In this document: piece by piece, positions 52,303 through 61,013 of the stretch
Numbering within the stretch: position 1 is the first letter of the stretch
Layout: each line of letters starts with the position of its first letter
Source: Chloroflexota bacterium
GTDB lineage: Bacteria > Chloroflexota > UBA11872
Direction of reading: 5' to 3'
Length of the DNA: 64,000 bases
Assembly: GCA_026708035.1 (NCBI GenBank)
Contig: JAPOVQ010000027.1
Span: 1 to 64,000 of the forward strand
The notes under the pieces: generated by a model
The model's input: the letters and a program-made list of their open reading frames with translations, nothing else
Databases searched by the model: none
Told to the model about the DNA's origin: nothing
Made by a program: the position numbers and the translations under genes

Positions 52303-53499
52303 TTACGGCGGACGGGACTGGAACAGCAGGAAAACGTCGTCGTCCGTCTGCATGAAGAGACCGTCGCCGTAGATGCCGTACCGCGTTGCCTGCTGCACCA
52401 GAGAGAAGTGGCGCTTCTCCTGCCCTATCAGGCCATCCGGCTCCTCACATAGCTTCGCCGTAGAGAAGAAGGACTGTCGATCCACCGTGACCGTTCCGTC
52501 TTCGACCTTTGCCGAACCCCCGTAAGAGTTGCACCCCATGAACCCGCTGATGCCGTGGCCGTCGAACTCTATCGTCACCTCGGTTCCCTGGGCCACCTCG
52601 GTGGTCCGGTGGTGCCACATCCCGGAGTCGAGTCTGAGCTCGACGAAGGCCGTGAGGGACCAATCAGTGTCGGTGATGTCCTCGACGGCCTGCGGCAGCG
52701 GCTCGAAGGTCAGCGTATTGCCCCTGATGCTCCAGATTGTGAGGCGGCTCGATCCCCCTTCCTGGTCAATCGAGTACTCCCTCGCCCACGTCAGGGAGTC
52801 GGTGAACTCGCCCTCCAGAATCCGCTCGTTCTTTGCGCACGACTGCCATGACTGAGAGCTCCCTAACATTCCTGTCCCCCGAAACCTCAGAGCACCCTCG
52901 GATGTTCCGTACGTCGCTGCGAAGCTGCGACAGGCGGTCGCTCCGGTGACCAGGCGGTGGTCCAGGAAGGCCAGGGTTGGCGCGCCAACGCCGTCCATCG
53001 CATCGCCCTCCATGAGGAGCCGCCACGCCGTGCCCTTAAGGTCGATGGGACTCCCCGGCAGCGGCGCCCGCTTGACGAAGATGAGCCTGGTCGCGCCGCC
53101 GCTGTCCAGGATCTCAAGCCGATCGTCCGCAATGCGGAACCTCTCCCCCTGCAACAGGGCCGCCACGTATGCATCGGCCTGGGCCATGACGCCCTCGGGC
53201 TCCTGGCACAACATCTCGGTGGCCCCGAAGGGTGGGATCGAGAGCACGCCATCCGTTCCGGCGACAAGCGTACCCTCCTCGGACCGCCCGCCGTAAGAGT
53301 TGCATCCGTCGATGCCGTTGATCGAGTTGTCGCCAATCCTCAGCGTTATCGTAGATTCTTCTATGACCGGTCGACCGTCCAACGATTCGAGGACCCATGT
53401 GCCTTCTCCAGCCAGGTCTGGGTCGGGATCGCCGCCGCCGCAGGCAGCCACGAGGAACAAGAGAATGATCAGCGGCCCAATTGGGACGGTAGACCTCAC
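52303..53499 (-). CDS. META-domain lipoprotein with three repeats
   Basis: 398 residues from GTG 53499. Lipobox FLVAACGG puts the lipidated Cys at 20. META-type units: LAGEGTWVLESLDG...INGIDGCNSYGG...MLCQEPEGVMAQADAYVAAL; a middle unit LKGTAWRLLMEGD; and a third DTDWSLTAFVELR...ISGFMGCNSYGG...KLCEEPDGL. META domains are found in HslJ and surface proteins and have no known enzymatic role. The start overlaps the stop of the BsuPI gene (GTGA), so the two lipoproteins are coupled. Confidence 0.85.
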   Translation of the reverse strand: MRSTVPIGPLIILLFLVAACGGGDPDPDLAGEGTWVLESLDGRPVIEESTITLRIGDNSINGIDGCNSYGGRSEEGTLVAGTDGVLSIPPFGATEMLCQEPEGVMAQADAYVAALLQGERFRIADDRLEILDSGGATRLIFVKRAPLPGSPIDLKGTAWRLLMEGDAMDGVGAPTLAFLDHRLVTGATACRSFAATYGTSEGALRFRGTGMLGSSQSWQSCAKNERILEGEFTDSLTWAREYSIDQEGGSSRLTIWSIRGNTLTFEPLPQAVEDITDTDWSLTAFVELRLDSGMWHHRTTEVAQGTEVTIEFDGHGISGFMGCNSYGGSAKVEDGTVTVDRQSFFSTAKLCEEPDGLIGQEKRHFSLVQQATRYGIYGDGLFMQTDDDVFLLFQSRPP

Positions 53500-55109
53500 T
53501 TGACCACCTCCAACGCATGGGCTTCGGTTACAAGCTTCTTGAATGAGTCCAGATTCAGCATACTACGCACCAGATAGGTGCCTGGGGAAACTGGCTCCCC
53601 ACGGTTGTCCACCTGCTCCCACTCCCCGACGAACTCCAGCTCCTCACCGGGTTCCAGAGTTCTGCTGTCCAGTGGCTGGAGGGTTATCTTGGCACACTTC
53701 CAGTGCCATACTTGCATTCCGCCAGATGTGGAGACCACGAAGTCATGGGGGGGTCTGCCACCGAGAGAAAAGCTCACAGGCTTGTCACTAATGTTTCGCA
53801 ATCTCAGCTTCATCCACACCGTCTCGCCGTATGGGGTCTGGGGCACCACCTCCAGCGAATAGTCGATGGCGCTGAGGAACGCTTCGTCCGCAGGCTCACC
53901 AGGGTCGAGAGGCCATTGACTAATGCCTGCGCATCCAACGTGGATCACAATAGCCTCCCGCGGGACATCCAGTGTCGACAGGGCAGTCTCCCACTCCTCA
54001 CGAGCCCCGCGCAGAGGGTACACACCTATTTCAATGCGGTTCTCGACTTCGTTCAGGTCGGTCCACGCAAGGCCGGGGACATTCTTGACATCTACGAGTC
54101 GCTCATACCACCTGGTCAGGTCGGCCGCACTGTATTCCTCCTCTGCCGACGCAGGTAACGGAGTCGTGGCAGTTGCAGCAGTCGATCTTGCGACGGTGGT
54201 CGACACGGTCAGGCCCCCAACGCGTTCGGTGCCCTCGAAGACCACCATGGAAACGATAGCGTAGCCAGTGGGGGCTGTCTGAAACAACTCCCCATCCCAA
54301 CGGAAGGCCCCGTGGTCCAGCGACACCTCGCCGAGAGGCAGCTTACTTTGGTCGACGAACTCGATGCCCAGTTCGACTCTATCGCCGTCGTGATAGCCTG
54401 CCCCGGAGATGGAGAACGGCTCACCCAAGCGTATCTGTTCGGGTAACGCGTAATACTCGACACTGGGCATGTATTCTTCGACCCGCTGGAACCACTCGGT
54501 TAGCGCCGTGGACACGACTACCTCGTTGCGGTGGAGCAGCTCCCAGTGGTCCGGTACAGGCAGGCAGTTCGTCTCCCTCCCTTCCGACGTGAGGTCACAT
54601 TTTAGCAACTGCTGTACCGACCAAGTCGTGCCGTTGAGAAACCTGAGGTTTATGACCAGCCCGGAATACGAGGTCCATGTGGATTCGCCATCCTCATTCA
54701 TCTGCACCACGTCCACAAGAGCGCCACCTTCTATCGCACGGAGCAATTGGTCGATGGTCGGTGCGTGGGCGTCCAGGTCCCCCCACAGAGGGTCATGTTT
54801 TCCCTTGTCCCAGCGAATGGGATATCTATATGAAGGAGACGCATAGACGACCTCAACGTCCTTAGCGTCGACAGGCAGCGGCGAGGGAGGTGCAGCAACG
54901 GAAGGCTGGGGAGTGGCGGCTTGTGCTGATGTGGAAACGGTGGGCTCGTTGCCAGTACTGGGCTGAGCGTCGGAGCATCCTCCCGTGGCCGCCAATAGCA
55001 GCAGTACCAGTCCACCCATGATGATCCGGGGCGTGAATTCGGTCCGCCGTCCCAATCCCAGTTTCTTGCCGTAAGACACGAAGAAATCTCCTATGTACCG
55101 CCCAACCAC
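53496..55109 (-). CDS. Lipoprotein with C-terminal BsuPI-like domain
   Basis: 537 residues. Signal region MGGLVLLLLAATGGCS gives a probable lipid-anchored Cys near 45. A T/P-rich linker is followed by about 300 residues I cannot assign; an Ig-like part (IRLGEPFSISGAGYHDGDRVE) is visible. A C-terminal domain, VWMKLRLRNISDKPVSFSLG through EPGEELEFVGEWEQV and VSPGTYLVRSMLNLD, resembles the BsuPI intracellular proteinase inhibitor fold. Coupled with the META lipoprotein downstream. Possible surface protection module. Confidence 0.75.
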   Translation of the reverse strand: MVGRYIGDFFVSYGKKLGLGRRTEFTPRIIMGGLVLLLLAATGGCSDAQPSTGNEPTVSTSAQAATPQPSVAAPPSPLPVDAKDVEVVYASPSYRYPIRWDKGKHDPLWGDLDAHAPTIDQLLRAIEGGALVDVVQMNEDGESTWTSYSGLVINLRFLNGTTWSVQQLLKCDLTSEGRETNCLPVPDHWELLHRNEVVVSTALTEWFQRVEEYMPSVEYYALPEQIRLGEPFSISGAGYHDGDRVELGIEFVDQSKLPLGEVSLDHGAFRWDGELFQTAPTGYAIVSMVVFEGTERVGGLTVSTTVARSTAATATTPLPASAEEEYSAADLTRWYERLVDVKNVPGLAWTDLNEVENRIEIGVYPLRGAREEWETALSTLDVPREAIVIHVGCAGISQWPLDPGEPADEAFLSAIDYSLEVVPQTPYGETVWMKLRLRNISDKPVSFSLGGRPPHDFVVSTSGGMQVWHWKCAKITLQPLDSRTLEPGEELEFVGEWEQVDNRGEPVSPGTYLVRSMLNLDSFKKLVTEAHALEVVK

Positions 55110-55135
55110 TCACTCACTGCGCGGAATTGGACTCA

Positions 55136-55294
55136 TTATGATAGGACCGTGCAGCGGTGGACGTCAGCTTCGGGGTAGAAGACATCGGCCCTCCCGAAGG
55201 GCAGCCTGAAGGACTGGAACCGGCTGGGATTCTTGTGCACCAGGAATCCCAGGTCGGTCGCAGGTTGATGCGTCGTCGTGATAGTGAGCAACAT
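55136..55294 (-). pseudogene. Truncated hen1 (RNA 3'-terminal 2'-O-methyltransferase), N-terminal remnant
   Basis: A 52-codon frame from ATG 55294 to TAA 55136 matches the conserved start of bacterial Hen1: MLLTITTTHQPATDLGFLVH, then KNPSRFQSFRLPFGRADVFY and PEADVHRCT. Full Hen1 is about 450-490 residues. Here it ends after LS; no methyltransferase domain follows. Hen1 methylates the 2'-OH of cleaved RNA before sealing by Pnkp; neither partner is in the island. Family identity is recognised from the motif block, not from a search. Confidence 0.72.
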
Positions 55295-55421
55295 TATCTA
55301 AGCGGTGAGACGTATACACCCGCGTGGTTTAACTCCCGGCGGGCCTTTGTGCTCAAGTCTTCCTCCCCACGACTAACTGGTTGGACATTGGTCAATCCTC
55401 CTAGTTGCTAGCGAGAAACTT
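55295..55421. other. Short gap upstream of the Hen1 remnant
   Basis: No gene seen. TGTATACG near 55313 could be the -10 of the leftward hen1 promoter, still present although the gene is broken. Confidence 0.35.
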
Positions 55422-55438
55422 CTTTCTGACGCAGAAAG
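55422..55438 (-). terminator. Hairpin terminator of the DUF6946/mcrCB operon
   Basis: CTTTCTG-ACG-CAGAAAG, perfect 7-bp stem, 6 bp after the DUF6946-like stop, followed leftward by AAGTTTCTC. A weak T tract, but placed where the operon should end. Confidence 0.55.
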
Positions 55439-55444
55439 GTGGCA

Positions 55445-56194
55445 TCATAGGCTCACATGGTCATAGACGCAGACCAACTTCTTGCCGTCGAGCACGAGCT
55501 CGTCAGCCCTAAAGCTCTCGCTTTCGCGCAAGAGAGTTCTACCGCGGGCGGCTTCTATGAACTCGGCATAGTCCTGTTGATTCGCCGAGCCTTTCCCTGC
55601 ATCGTACATTGAAGTCTTGAAGACCAAGATATAGAACACGGAGACCTTTCCCGGTGCGGCAACCGTTCCAGCGGTTCCGGTCAAGAGTTGATAGCGAACA
55701 TCTGCAAACCGAGAAGAGTTCGGCGAACCTTTAGCCGAAAAATATTTCGCTAACAGGTCCCTCACCCGCTCTGGCGCGTTGGTGTTCCTCCCTGCCTCCC
55801 GTGACTTCATTGCCGATGAGAACCTGCTCCCCACCGTATTCCCAAAGGATTCGTCTACCTTGGATTCTATTCCCACAAACAGGCTTTCCCTGAGGTTCAG
55901 TTGACCTACCTCACCCGTGACTCCAAGATCCAAGTTGCTAGGGTTTCCTGGATAGGGGTCGAACTTTGCCAGATACTCCGGTTTGGCCTTCTCCAACTTT
56001 ATGTGCCGTGATAGGACTTGAGACATACGCTCTTCCAGATATGCAGCACCATTCCGGTCCATAATGAACTCGGCGAGTGAATAGGCGCTCCGTCCCCTCT
56101 TCCAATGCCTGATCTTCGAAGTCCCATCAAAGATTCGACTTCGCCACTGATCTATGCTTGATATCCTTTGACACCTAGAATCTACGACTCTCAT
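55445..56194 (-). CDS. DUF6946-like putative nuclease, McrBC-associated
   Basis: 249 residues. Matches in pattern the DUF6946 family: WKRGRSAYSLAEFIMDRNGAAYLEE, a middle NLDLGVTGEVGQLNLRESLFVGIESKVDESFGNTVGSRF, and YQLLTGTAGTVAAPGKVSVFYILVF. The E...ExK-like spacing in GIESKVDESFG suggests a PD-(D/E)XK-type fold. Family assignment is from memory of the motif. It follows mcrC by 47 bp on the same strand and probably belongs to the same defence operon. Lower GC than the chromosome. Confidence 0.6.
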   Translation of the reverse strand: MRVVDSRCQRISSIDQWRSRIFDGTSKIRHWKRGRSAYSLAEFIMDRNGAAYLEERMSQVLSRHIKLEKAKPEYLAKFDPYPGNPSNLDLGVTGEVGQLNLRESLFVGIESKVDESFGNTVGSRFSSAMKSREAGRNTNAPERVRDLLAKYFSAKGSPNSSRFADVRYQLLTGTAGTVAAPGKVSVFYILVFKTSMYDAGKGSANQQDYAEFIEAARGRTLLRESESFRADELVLDGKKLVCVYDHVSL

Positions 56195-56241
56195 GCTTCG
56201 TGCCCCTTATCATTGAACTGATATCACCACGTTGCGGGCCA

Positions 56242-57459
56242 TCAAGCTGCGGACCTACTACGGCGCAGTGCTTTCGCCTCGTCCCGGAGTTCCTCCACCC
56301 TGCGAGCCACTCCGACCACGCGATTGAGCACCACATCGAGTGTCCCGGACAGGTCGAGAGCGGCAATCTCGAGCCGCTTGTGGAAACGTCTGACCTCGTG
56401 GACCACTGGCTTAGTCTCGCCCTGCGCGTAGATAAGCATCCCTCCTGGCAGATCAAGGGCCGTTACGTAGGCGAGCAACTGATACAGATCATCGTGGTGT
56501 ACTCGCCCCTCAGCCACCTTGTATTTGGCGTCACCCACGAACAGGCAGTCCCTACCATGCCACCAAGTGAGGTCAGGTCTGAGTTTCACATTGCCTCTCC
56601 TATCAAGGCTTGGAATGTATCTTTCGAGGAACAAGCTCCTTGAGACACTAAGCTGCTCCCGCAGTGCTTGAGTCACGAACTCCTGGAAGACGACGTTCAT
56701 ATCAACTAGAAACCCGGACGCCCGCACTTCTCCCCGGCGAGACTCGAACGCACTGTGACGTAGGACCAGCCGCGACAGCGCGACTACCTCACGATAATGC
56801 TCGTTCAGCCGATCAAAACGGACATCCGGCACGGAGAGCGGCGAGAACTCAACCAGTGATACGTTGTCGAGCGTCCCCACAATCCGCCCCAACTCACTCC
56901 GTGCAGCCTTCCATCGCAGCCGCATCCCACCAAGTTTCGCAGTTGCTGCCTTGACCAGTCGATTCGCCAGAATGTCGTCCGTGAACTCGTCGTACCGGAC
57001 CTCGACCGGCAGGGCGGTGCCGAACCTTCTCCGCATCTGCTCGCCGAACCTGACGCGACCACGCACGGTCTGCAAAGCCTCCTCCTCTTCAAGGTATCCA
57101 TGCAGCAGCCCGCGAGAAAACGCCCGCCGGGCGGCCGAGGCAAGCGAGAGAGCCAGTACATCCGGCAGTGCGTATTCGTGTGGGTAGTCGAACAGTTGCC
57201 GCTGGGGCCTGAACGCGCCCATCGCGTAGCACACAAGCGAAAGCAACTGGGGGATGGGGATCTTCGGCTCGATGAGCACCGACAAGTCGCCAATATCCAC
57301 AGCTCCAACAATTGAGCCGGACGTAATTCGGTACGTGCGGTCCGTCCCAATAACAGGCTGGAACACGAGCGATGGCAGGGTTTCTTGGAGCGCATCACGT
57401 TCGGTGGCCGAAAGCGCATGCTCGCTAGTGGCGTACTCCTTTAGGTTGATCTCCCGCAT
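56242..57459 (-). CDS. mcrC: McrC-family restriction endonuclease subunit
   Basis: 405 residues. The N-terminal McrC fold (LVFQPVIGTDRTYRITSGSIVGAVDIGDLSVLIEPKIPI) bridges to the AAA ring. The C-terminal nuclease core has KLRPDLTWWHGRDCLFVGDAKYK, the D...DAKYK form of the PD-(D/E)XK site. With McrB it cuts modified DNA. Its start lies 2 bp after the mcrB stop. Confidence 0.9.
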   Translation of the reverse strand: MREINLKEYATSEHALSATERDALQETLPSLVFQPVIGTDRTYRITSGSIVGAVDIGDLSVLIEPKIPIPQLLSLVCYAMGAFRPQRQLFDYPHEYALPDVLALSLASAARRAFSRGLLHGYLEEEEALQTVRGRVRFGEQMRRRFGTALPVEVRYDEFTDDILANRLVKAATAKLGGMRLRWKAARSELGRIVGTLDNVSLVEFSPLSVPDVRFDRLNEHYREVVALSRLVLRHSAFESRRGEVRASGFLVDMNVVFQEFVTQALREQLSVSRSLFLERYIPSLDRRGNVKLRPDLTWWHGRDCLFVGDAKYKVAEGRVHHDDLYQLLAYVTALDLPGGMLIYAQGETKPVVHEVRRFHKRLEIAALDLSGTLDVVLNRVVGVARRVEELRDEAKALRRSRSAA

Positions 57460-57461
57460 CG

Positions 57462-59855
57462 CTACAAGTCCCTGTCCCCGTTCTCAGTACCGCCCTCGTC
57501 CTCCTCGCGGCTTGCTTCCTGCACCTCGCCGTCATCCACTATCGAGTCTGAACCGTCTGATCCGCGCAAGTCGCCGAGATCGAACTCGCCGAGGCGGTCG
57601 CCTTCTCCGAAGAGGCGTTCCTCAATGTAAGGGAGGATGCTGTGAATCCATATGCGCTCGACTCTTTCTTCATTGAGGTCAGCCTTCATGAAGTAGCTCG
57701 GCCCTATGGCCGCGTGCCGGTCATCGCTTAGCTTCTGGTTTGCGCGGTCGACGACGTCGGCCACCCACTCCATGCCAGGTGCCTTCAGCTGGAGCCAGCG
57801 ACGGAGTACGCCCCTTATCGGCTCGTCGTCTGGGTGAAATTCGACGAAGTAGAAACGGCGGCGCAGCGCCAGGTCCACCAACGCAATGGACCGGTCTGCG
57901 GTGTTCATCGTCCCGATGATGTATAGGTTGGGAGGCAGCGAGAAATCCTCTTCATCATCCCTCTGGTACTGGAGGCGTATCTTTTGGTCGCGGTACTCCA
58001 ACAGGAAGTAAAGTTCTCCAAACACCTTGGCGATGTTGCCCCGGTTGATCTCGTCTATGACCAAGAAGTGCTTCTCGTTTTCTTCCTGACGTGCGAGCTT
58101 GGCAGCTCGTAGGAGCGGCCCGTCTCTCAGTTCGAAGCCAGCAACCCCACCTTTCAGAGTGGGGCGGAAGCCCTGCACGAAGTCCTCGTAGGCATAGGAT
58201 GGATGTAGCTGCACCAGCGAAACCCGCTCCTCCGATCCCGCAAGATGCTCAGCTAGCTTCCGCGCGACATAGGTCTTTCCCGTGCCCGGCGGCCCCTGGA
58301 AGATGACTTGCCCTTTGTCGTAGAGCAGCGCCTCGATCTTGTCGAGGAAATCATCGGGGTCGGCAAGCAACAATTCTTGTGCAAGCTCGTGCAGGTTCTC
58401 AGACCGACCATTTGGTCCGCCTGTCTCGGATTTGTGGTCGGGGATTACCCAGACGAGTGACTGAGCGTCGAGCCGGTGGCGGACAGGCAGTCCACGTATC
58501 TGCGCCTCGCTTATGAACCGATCAAGAAATTGAAGGGCATGTTCGTACAGGGTTGCCTCGTCCGCGTTGTGTTCAGATTGGTCGTATCCAGTACGAGCGT
58601 ACGCATTCGCGAATGTGGTGACCCTGAACGGTGGATACTGCTCAGCATCCAACCCCATCAGCAACTGGGAAATGACGTTCATGCGGGTCCCCGCCCCGCT
58701 TGTCACTGATTTGGGGAAAAGCGTGCTAAAGGCGCGCACGCGGTCTTCAAGGGATGAAGCATCCCTCGTCCACAGAGCCAGAAGCGCTCGCTGTGCGTCG
58801 TCTGGAGACCCATCTATCCAACGACGGAAGTTGTCTTGCTGTGTGAAGTGGATGATGTTGCCAGAGATGCCTCTCTTTACCAAGTCGCCCCAGTCGTCGC
58901 CACCGGCGAGAACAGCTTCTCGGGCGCCCGCAAGTTTTCGACCTATTTCGAATTTGTAGCTCAGTTCCCAGCTTTCGAGCCTCCCGGTGTCCAGATACTC
59001 CGAGGCGTGTCTGAGGTACTCATCCCAAGGATCGGGCGTCGAGCGTTCCCATCGGCGACGTATGTCCGGATCGTAGAAATCCAGATCTTTCCCAAGGCCG
59101 GCCTCAAGGCCTCGGCGAATCTGCACCAGCCTTCGGTCAACGTCTGCCGTTTCATCTGAGGTGAAGTGTGCAAATGCCCCTGCCTTGGCAATGTCCTCCT
59201 TTTGCTTGACGGAAACGGTCCCTTCGAAAGTGTCGGGGTGTACCAGATGGAGCAAAGCCTCCCGCTGGGCACTCGGACGGTCTGGGTGACCGCGGAGGAG
59301 TTGACTGCGAAAGCTGACACCCGTCGCGAATTCCTTGAAGGCCCACGGATCGCACAACCGACTATCGCGCTCGCTCGGCGCCTGTTCCTTCCATTGCTCA
59401 ACGAATTCAATGACGAATGCCACCTGATAAGGGCGATGTTGTGTGAGGGCTTGGCTCCGGGCGATGCCTGGCGATAGGCCACCCACGAGTTCGTCAGGAA
59501 TAGTCGAGACTGGTGCCCCCCAACTCAGCACCTGTTCAACCTGGCTCTTCTTAGTCTCTCCTCCCATTCCTCCTTTCCAGATAACGAGGAACTGGGCAAA
59601 AAGCGCCTCTGCCATCAGTTGGTAGACCTCCGGTGGACTGTCTTCCAACTGAGTCTTCAGCTTGTCATAGAAGCCGCCTTCTCCCTCATCCGGTCTGTCC
59701 AGGAACCGCTTCCGCAGTTCCCCAAGCCACTGGCTCGACCAGATTGGTCTACCCGGTGTGAATAGCGAATCGTCGGCCCGAAGTGCACGATTGACCCATA
59801 TAGCCGCCGCTACGTATACCTTCTCTAGGCCCTCTCCCGTCTTCTTACTCCCCAT
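57462..59855 (-). CDS. mcrB: McrB-family AAA+ GTPase with large unassigned N-terminal region
   Basis: 797 residues from ATG 59855, with AAGGAGA upstream. The AAA domain starts near residue 500: Walker A GPPGTGKT (about 520), FLVIDEINRGNIAKVFGEL, and the McrB signature IIGTMNTADRSIALVDLALRRRF. The C-terminus is very acidic. The first 500 residues contain no domain I recognise (it is not the usual short EVE/YTH reader) and may read DNA modification or another signal. First gene of mcrB-mcrC-DUF6946. Confidence 0.88.
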   Translation of the reverse strand: MGSKKTGEGLEKVYVAAAIWVNRALRADDSLFTPGRPIWSSQWLGELRKRFLDRPDEGEGGFYDKLKTQLEDSPPEVYQLMAEALFAQFLVIWKGGMGGETKKSQVEQVLSWGAPVSTIPDELVGGLSPGIARSQALTQHRPYQVAFVIEFVEQWKEQAPSERDSRLCDPWAFKEFATGVSFRSQLLRGHPDRPSAQREALLHLVHPDTFEGTVSVKQKEDIAKAGAFAHFTSDETADVDRRLVQIRRGLEAGLGKDLDFYDPDIRRRWERSTPDPWDEYLRHASEYLDTGRLESWELSYKFEIGRKLAGAREAVLAGGDDWGDLVKRGISGNIIHFTQQDNFRRWIDGSPDDAQRALLALWTRDASSLEDRVRAFSTLFPKSVTSGAGTRMNVISQLLMGLDAEQYPPFRVTTFANAYARTGYDQSEHNADEATLYEHALQFLDRFISEAQIRGLPVRHRLDAQSLVWVIPDHKSETGGPNGRSENLHELAQELLLADPDDFLDKIEALLYDKGQVIFQGPPGTGKTYVARKLAEHLAGSEERVSLVQLHPSYAYEDFVQGFRPTLKGGVAGFELRDGPLLRAAKLARQEENEKHFLVIDEINRGNIAKVFGELYFLLEYRDQKIRLQYQRDDEEDFSLPPNLYIIGTMNTADRSIALVDLALRRRFYFVEFHPDDEPIRGVLRRWLQLKAPGMEWVADVVDRANQKLSDDRHAAIGPSYFMKADLNEERVERIWIHSILPYIEERLFGEGDRLGEFDLGDLRGSDGSDSIVDDGEVQEASREEDEGGTENGDRDL

Positions 59856-59946
59856 TGTTCTCCTTCCGCTGTGGTCACTTGTCTCAAGTGCTTTGTAGGA
59901 GATTACTCAGTCGTCAGACGTGCCCCGACAATCTTGGCTATCGCTT

Positions 59947-60192
59947 TCAACTGAACTCGACAAAGGTGTCCAGCGCCGTCAGGTCCACGGCCTGGCGCAA
60001 GCCCTCCGCTGGCGGAGCTTCCTCGACTACTTCTTCGTCCTGTACCAGTCCGGTGATGGTGAGGAAGTTCCGCACGGCACTGGTGATGTTCGCCTCAAGC
60101 TCGCCATCTGCGTGTCGGCGCAGTATTTCTGCGGCGGCCTGAGCGCCGCGAGGGTCTTCCGCGGTGATGTGTGGAACTCGTTCTGTAGTCAT
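59947..60192 (-). CDS. Small acidic hypothetical protein
   Basis: 81 residues. Helical N-terminal part (AQAAAEILRRHADGELEANITSAVRNFLTITGL) and acidic C-terminus. No family recognised. It sits between mcrB and the HigA-like gene on the same strand, 27 bp below the latter, and may belong to the toxin-antitoxin transcript or to the defence operon. N-terminal ribosome binding site is weak. Confidence 0.55.
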   Translation of the reverse strand: MTTERVPHITAEDPRGAQAAAEILRRHADGELEANITSAVRNFLTITGLVQDEEVVEEAPPAEGLRQAVDLTALDTFVEFS

Positions 60193-60218
60193 GTACTGCC
60201 CATACCCGCGTCGGGACT

Positions 60219-60632
60219 TCAGACTGCTGGCGACGGTTGCTCGACGGAAGAACCGGCGACTTCAGCCAGAGGGCCGTTGGAGGAGACAGCTTCAAGCTTG
60301 GAAGCTCCTTCGCTCTTTACATGAACCGGCTCGGAGGAAGCGGCAGGTGCCATGGGAGCGACGCTAACGGAGGGCTTCAACCCCATGCAGGCCAACAGTC
60401 GTCCGATGTGGCCGATGGTGGGATTGGCGTCGCCCCTTTCCAGTTTTGCGATGTACGCCTGGGACACCCTTGCTCGCTCCGCCAGGGCCGATTGAGTCAT
60501 CCCGGCGGCCTCCCTTGCGTCTGCAAGCGCCGCCGCTACCTCAAGCTTGGCGGCCTCCGAACCGAACTCCTGTCGATACTCAATGTCTTCCAGCCACTCG
60601 GCGTGACTGTCCTCAACCTCATGCCGTCTCAT
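60219..60632 (-). CDS. HigA-like XRE-family antitoxin
   Basis: 137 residues from ATG 60632, chosen because GAGGAGAAG lies seven bases upstream; an upstream ATG at 60662 would overlap the toxin gene. XRE helix-turn-helix: AALADAREAAGMTQSALAERARVSQAYIAKLERGDANPTIGHIGRLLACMGLKP. A disordered serine/glutamate-rich tail of 45 residues follows. It would bind the operator at 60997 and neutralise the toxin encoded just upstream. Confidence 0.85.
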   Translation of the reverse strand: MRRHEVEDSHAEWLEDIEYRQEFGSEAAKLEVAAALADAREAAGMTQSALAERARVSQAYIAKLERGDANPTIGHIGRLLACMGLKPSVSVAPMAPAASSEPVHVKSEGASKLEAVSSNGPLAEVAGSSVEQPSPAV

Positions 60633-60642
60633 GGTCTTCTCC

Positions 60643-60987
60643 TCATCCTCCAAGATGCTCATCTCGTAAGCTCTCGGCTCTTGCCAGTTCCGAGCGTGGA
60701 GTCCTTCGCGACCTCTTTCGAAAGCCATTCAAAATGACGTACCGCTCGGCCTCTGAATGCCAGAAGTAGAATATCCGGTGCTGGCCGGCGCGAAGCTGCC
60801 ATACGTCGTTCATCTTCTCTGCCCATCGCCTCGCAACGAGACGCTGTGAACCTTCCTGCCCGAGGCGTTCAACGAATGCCCTGATTCTCGCCGCCTCCGT
60901 CTTCTGCCCCGCGTGATAGACGCTCCGTACGTACTCCTCATAGGGGATGGCACCGTTGCGCCGCTTATGGAAGACCACTGGATACAT
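60643..60987 (-). CDS. HigB/RelE-like toxin (Gp49-like)
   Basis: 114 residues from ATG 60987. RelE-superfamily pattern: PYEEYVRSVYHAGQKTEAARIRAFVERLGQ, MNDVWQLRAGQHRIFYFWHSEAERYVILNGFRKRSRRTPRSEL, with the conserved basic and aromatic residues. A ribosome-dependent mRNA interferase is the family norm. The gene precedes its antitoxin (toxin first, typical of higBA); the toxin stop lies 10 bp before the antitoxin start. Confidence 0.85.
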   Translation of the reverse strand: MYPVVFHKRRNGAIPYEEYVRSVYHAGQKTEAARIRAFVERLGQEGSQRLVARRWAEKMNDVWQLRAGQHRIFYFWHSEAERYVILNGFRKRSRRTPRSELARAESLRDEHLGG

Positions 60988-60996
60988 TGCACGAAT

Positions 60997-61013
60997 ATAA
61001 CCCTTGTGGTTAT
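60997..61013 (-). promoter_or_regulatory. Operator/promoter of the toxin-antitoxin pair
   Basis: Inverted repeat ATAACC-CTTGT-GGTTAT just upstream of the toxin start. It overlaps a possible -10 and is a good candidate for XRE autorepression. Confidence 0.6.
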
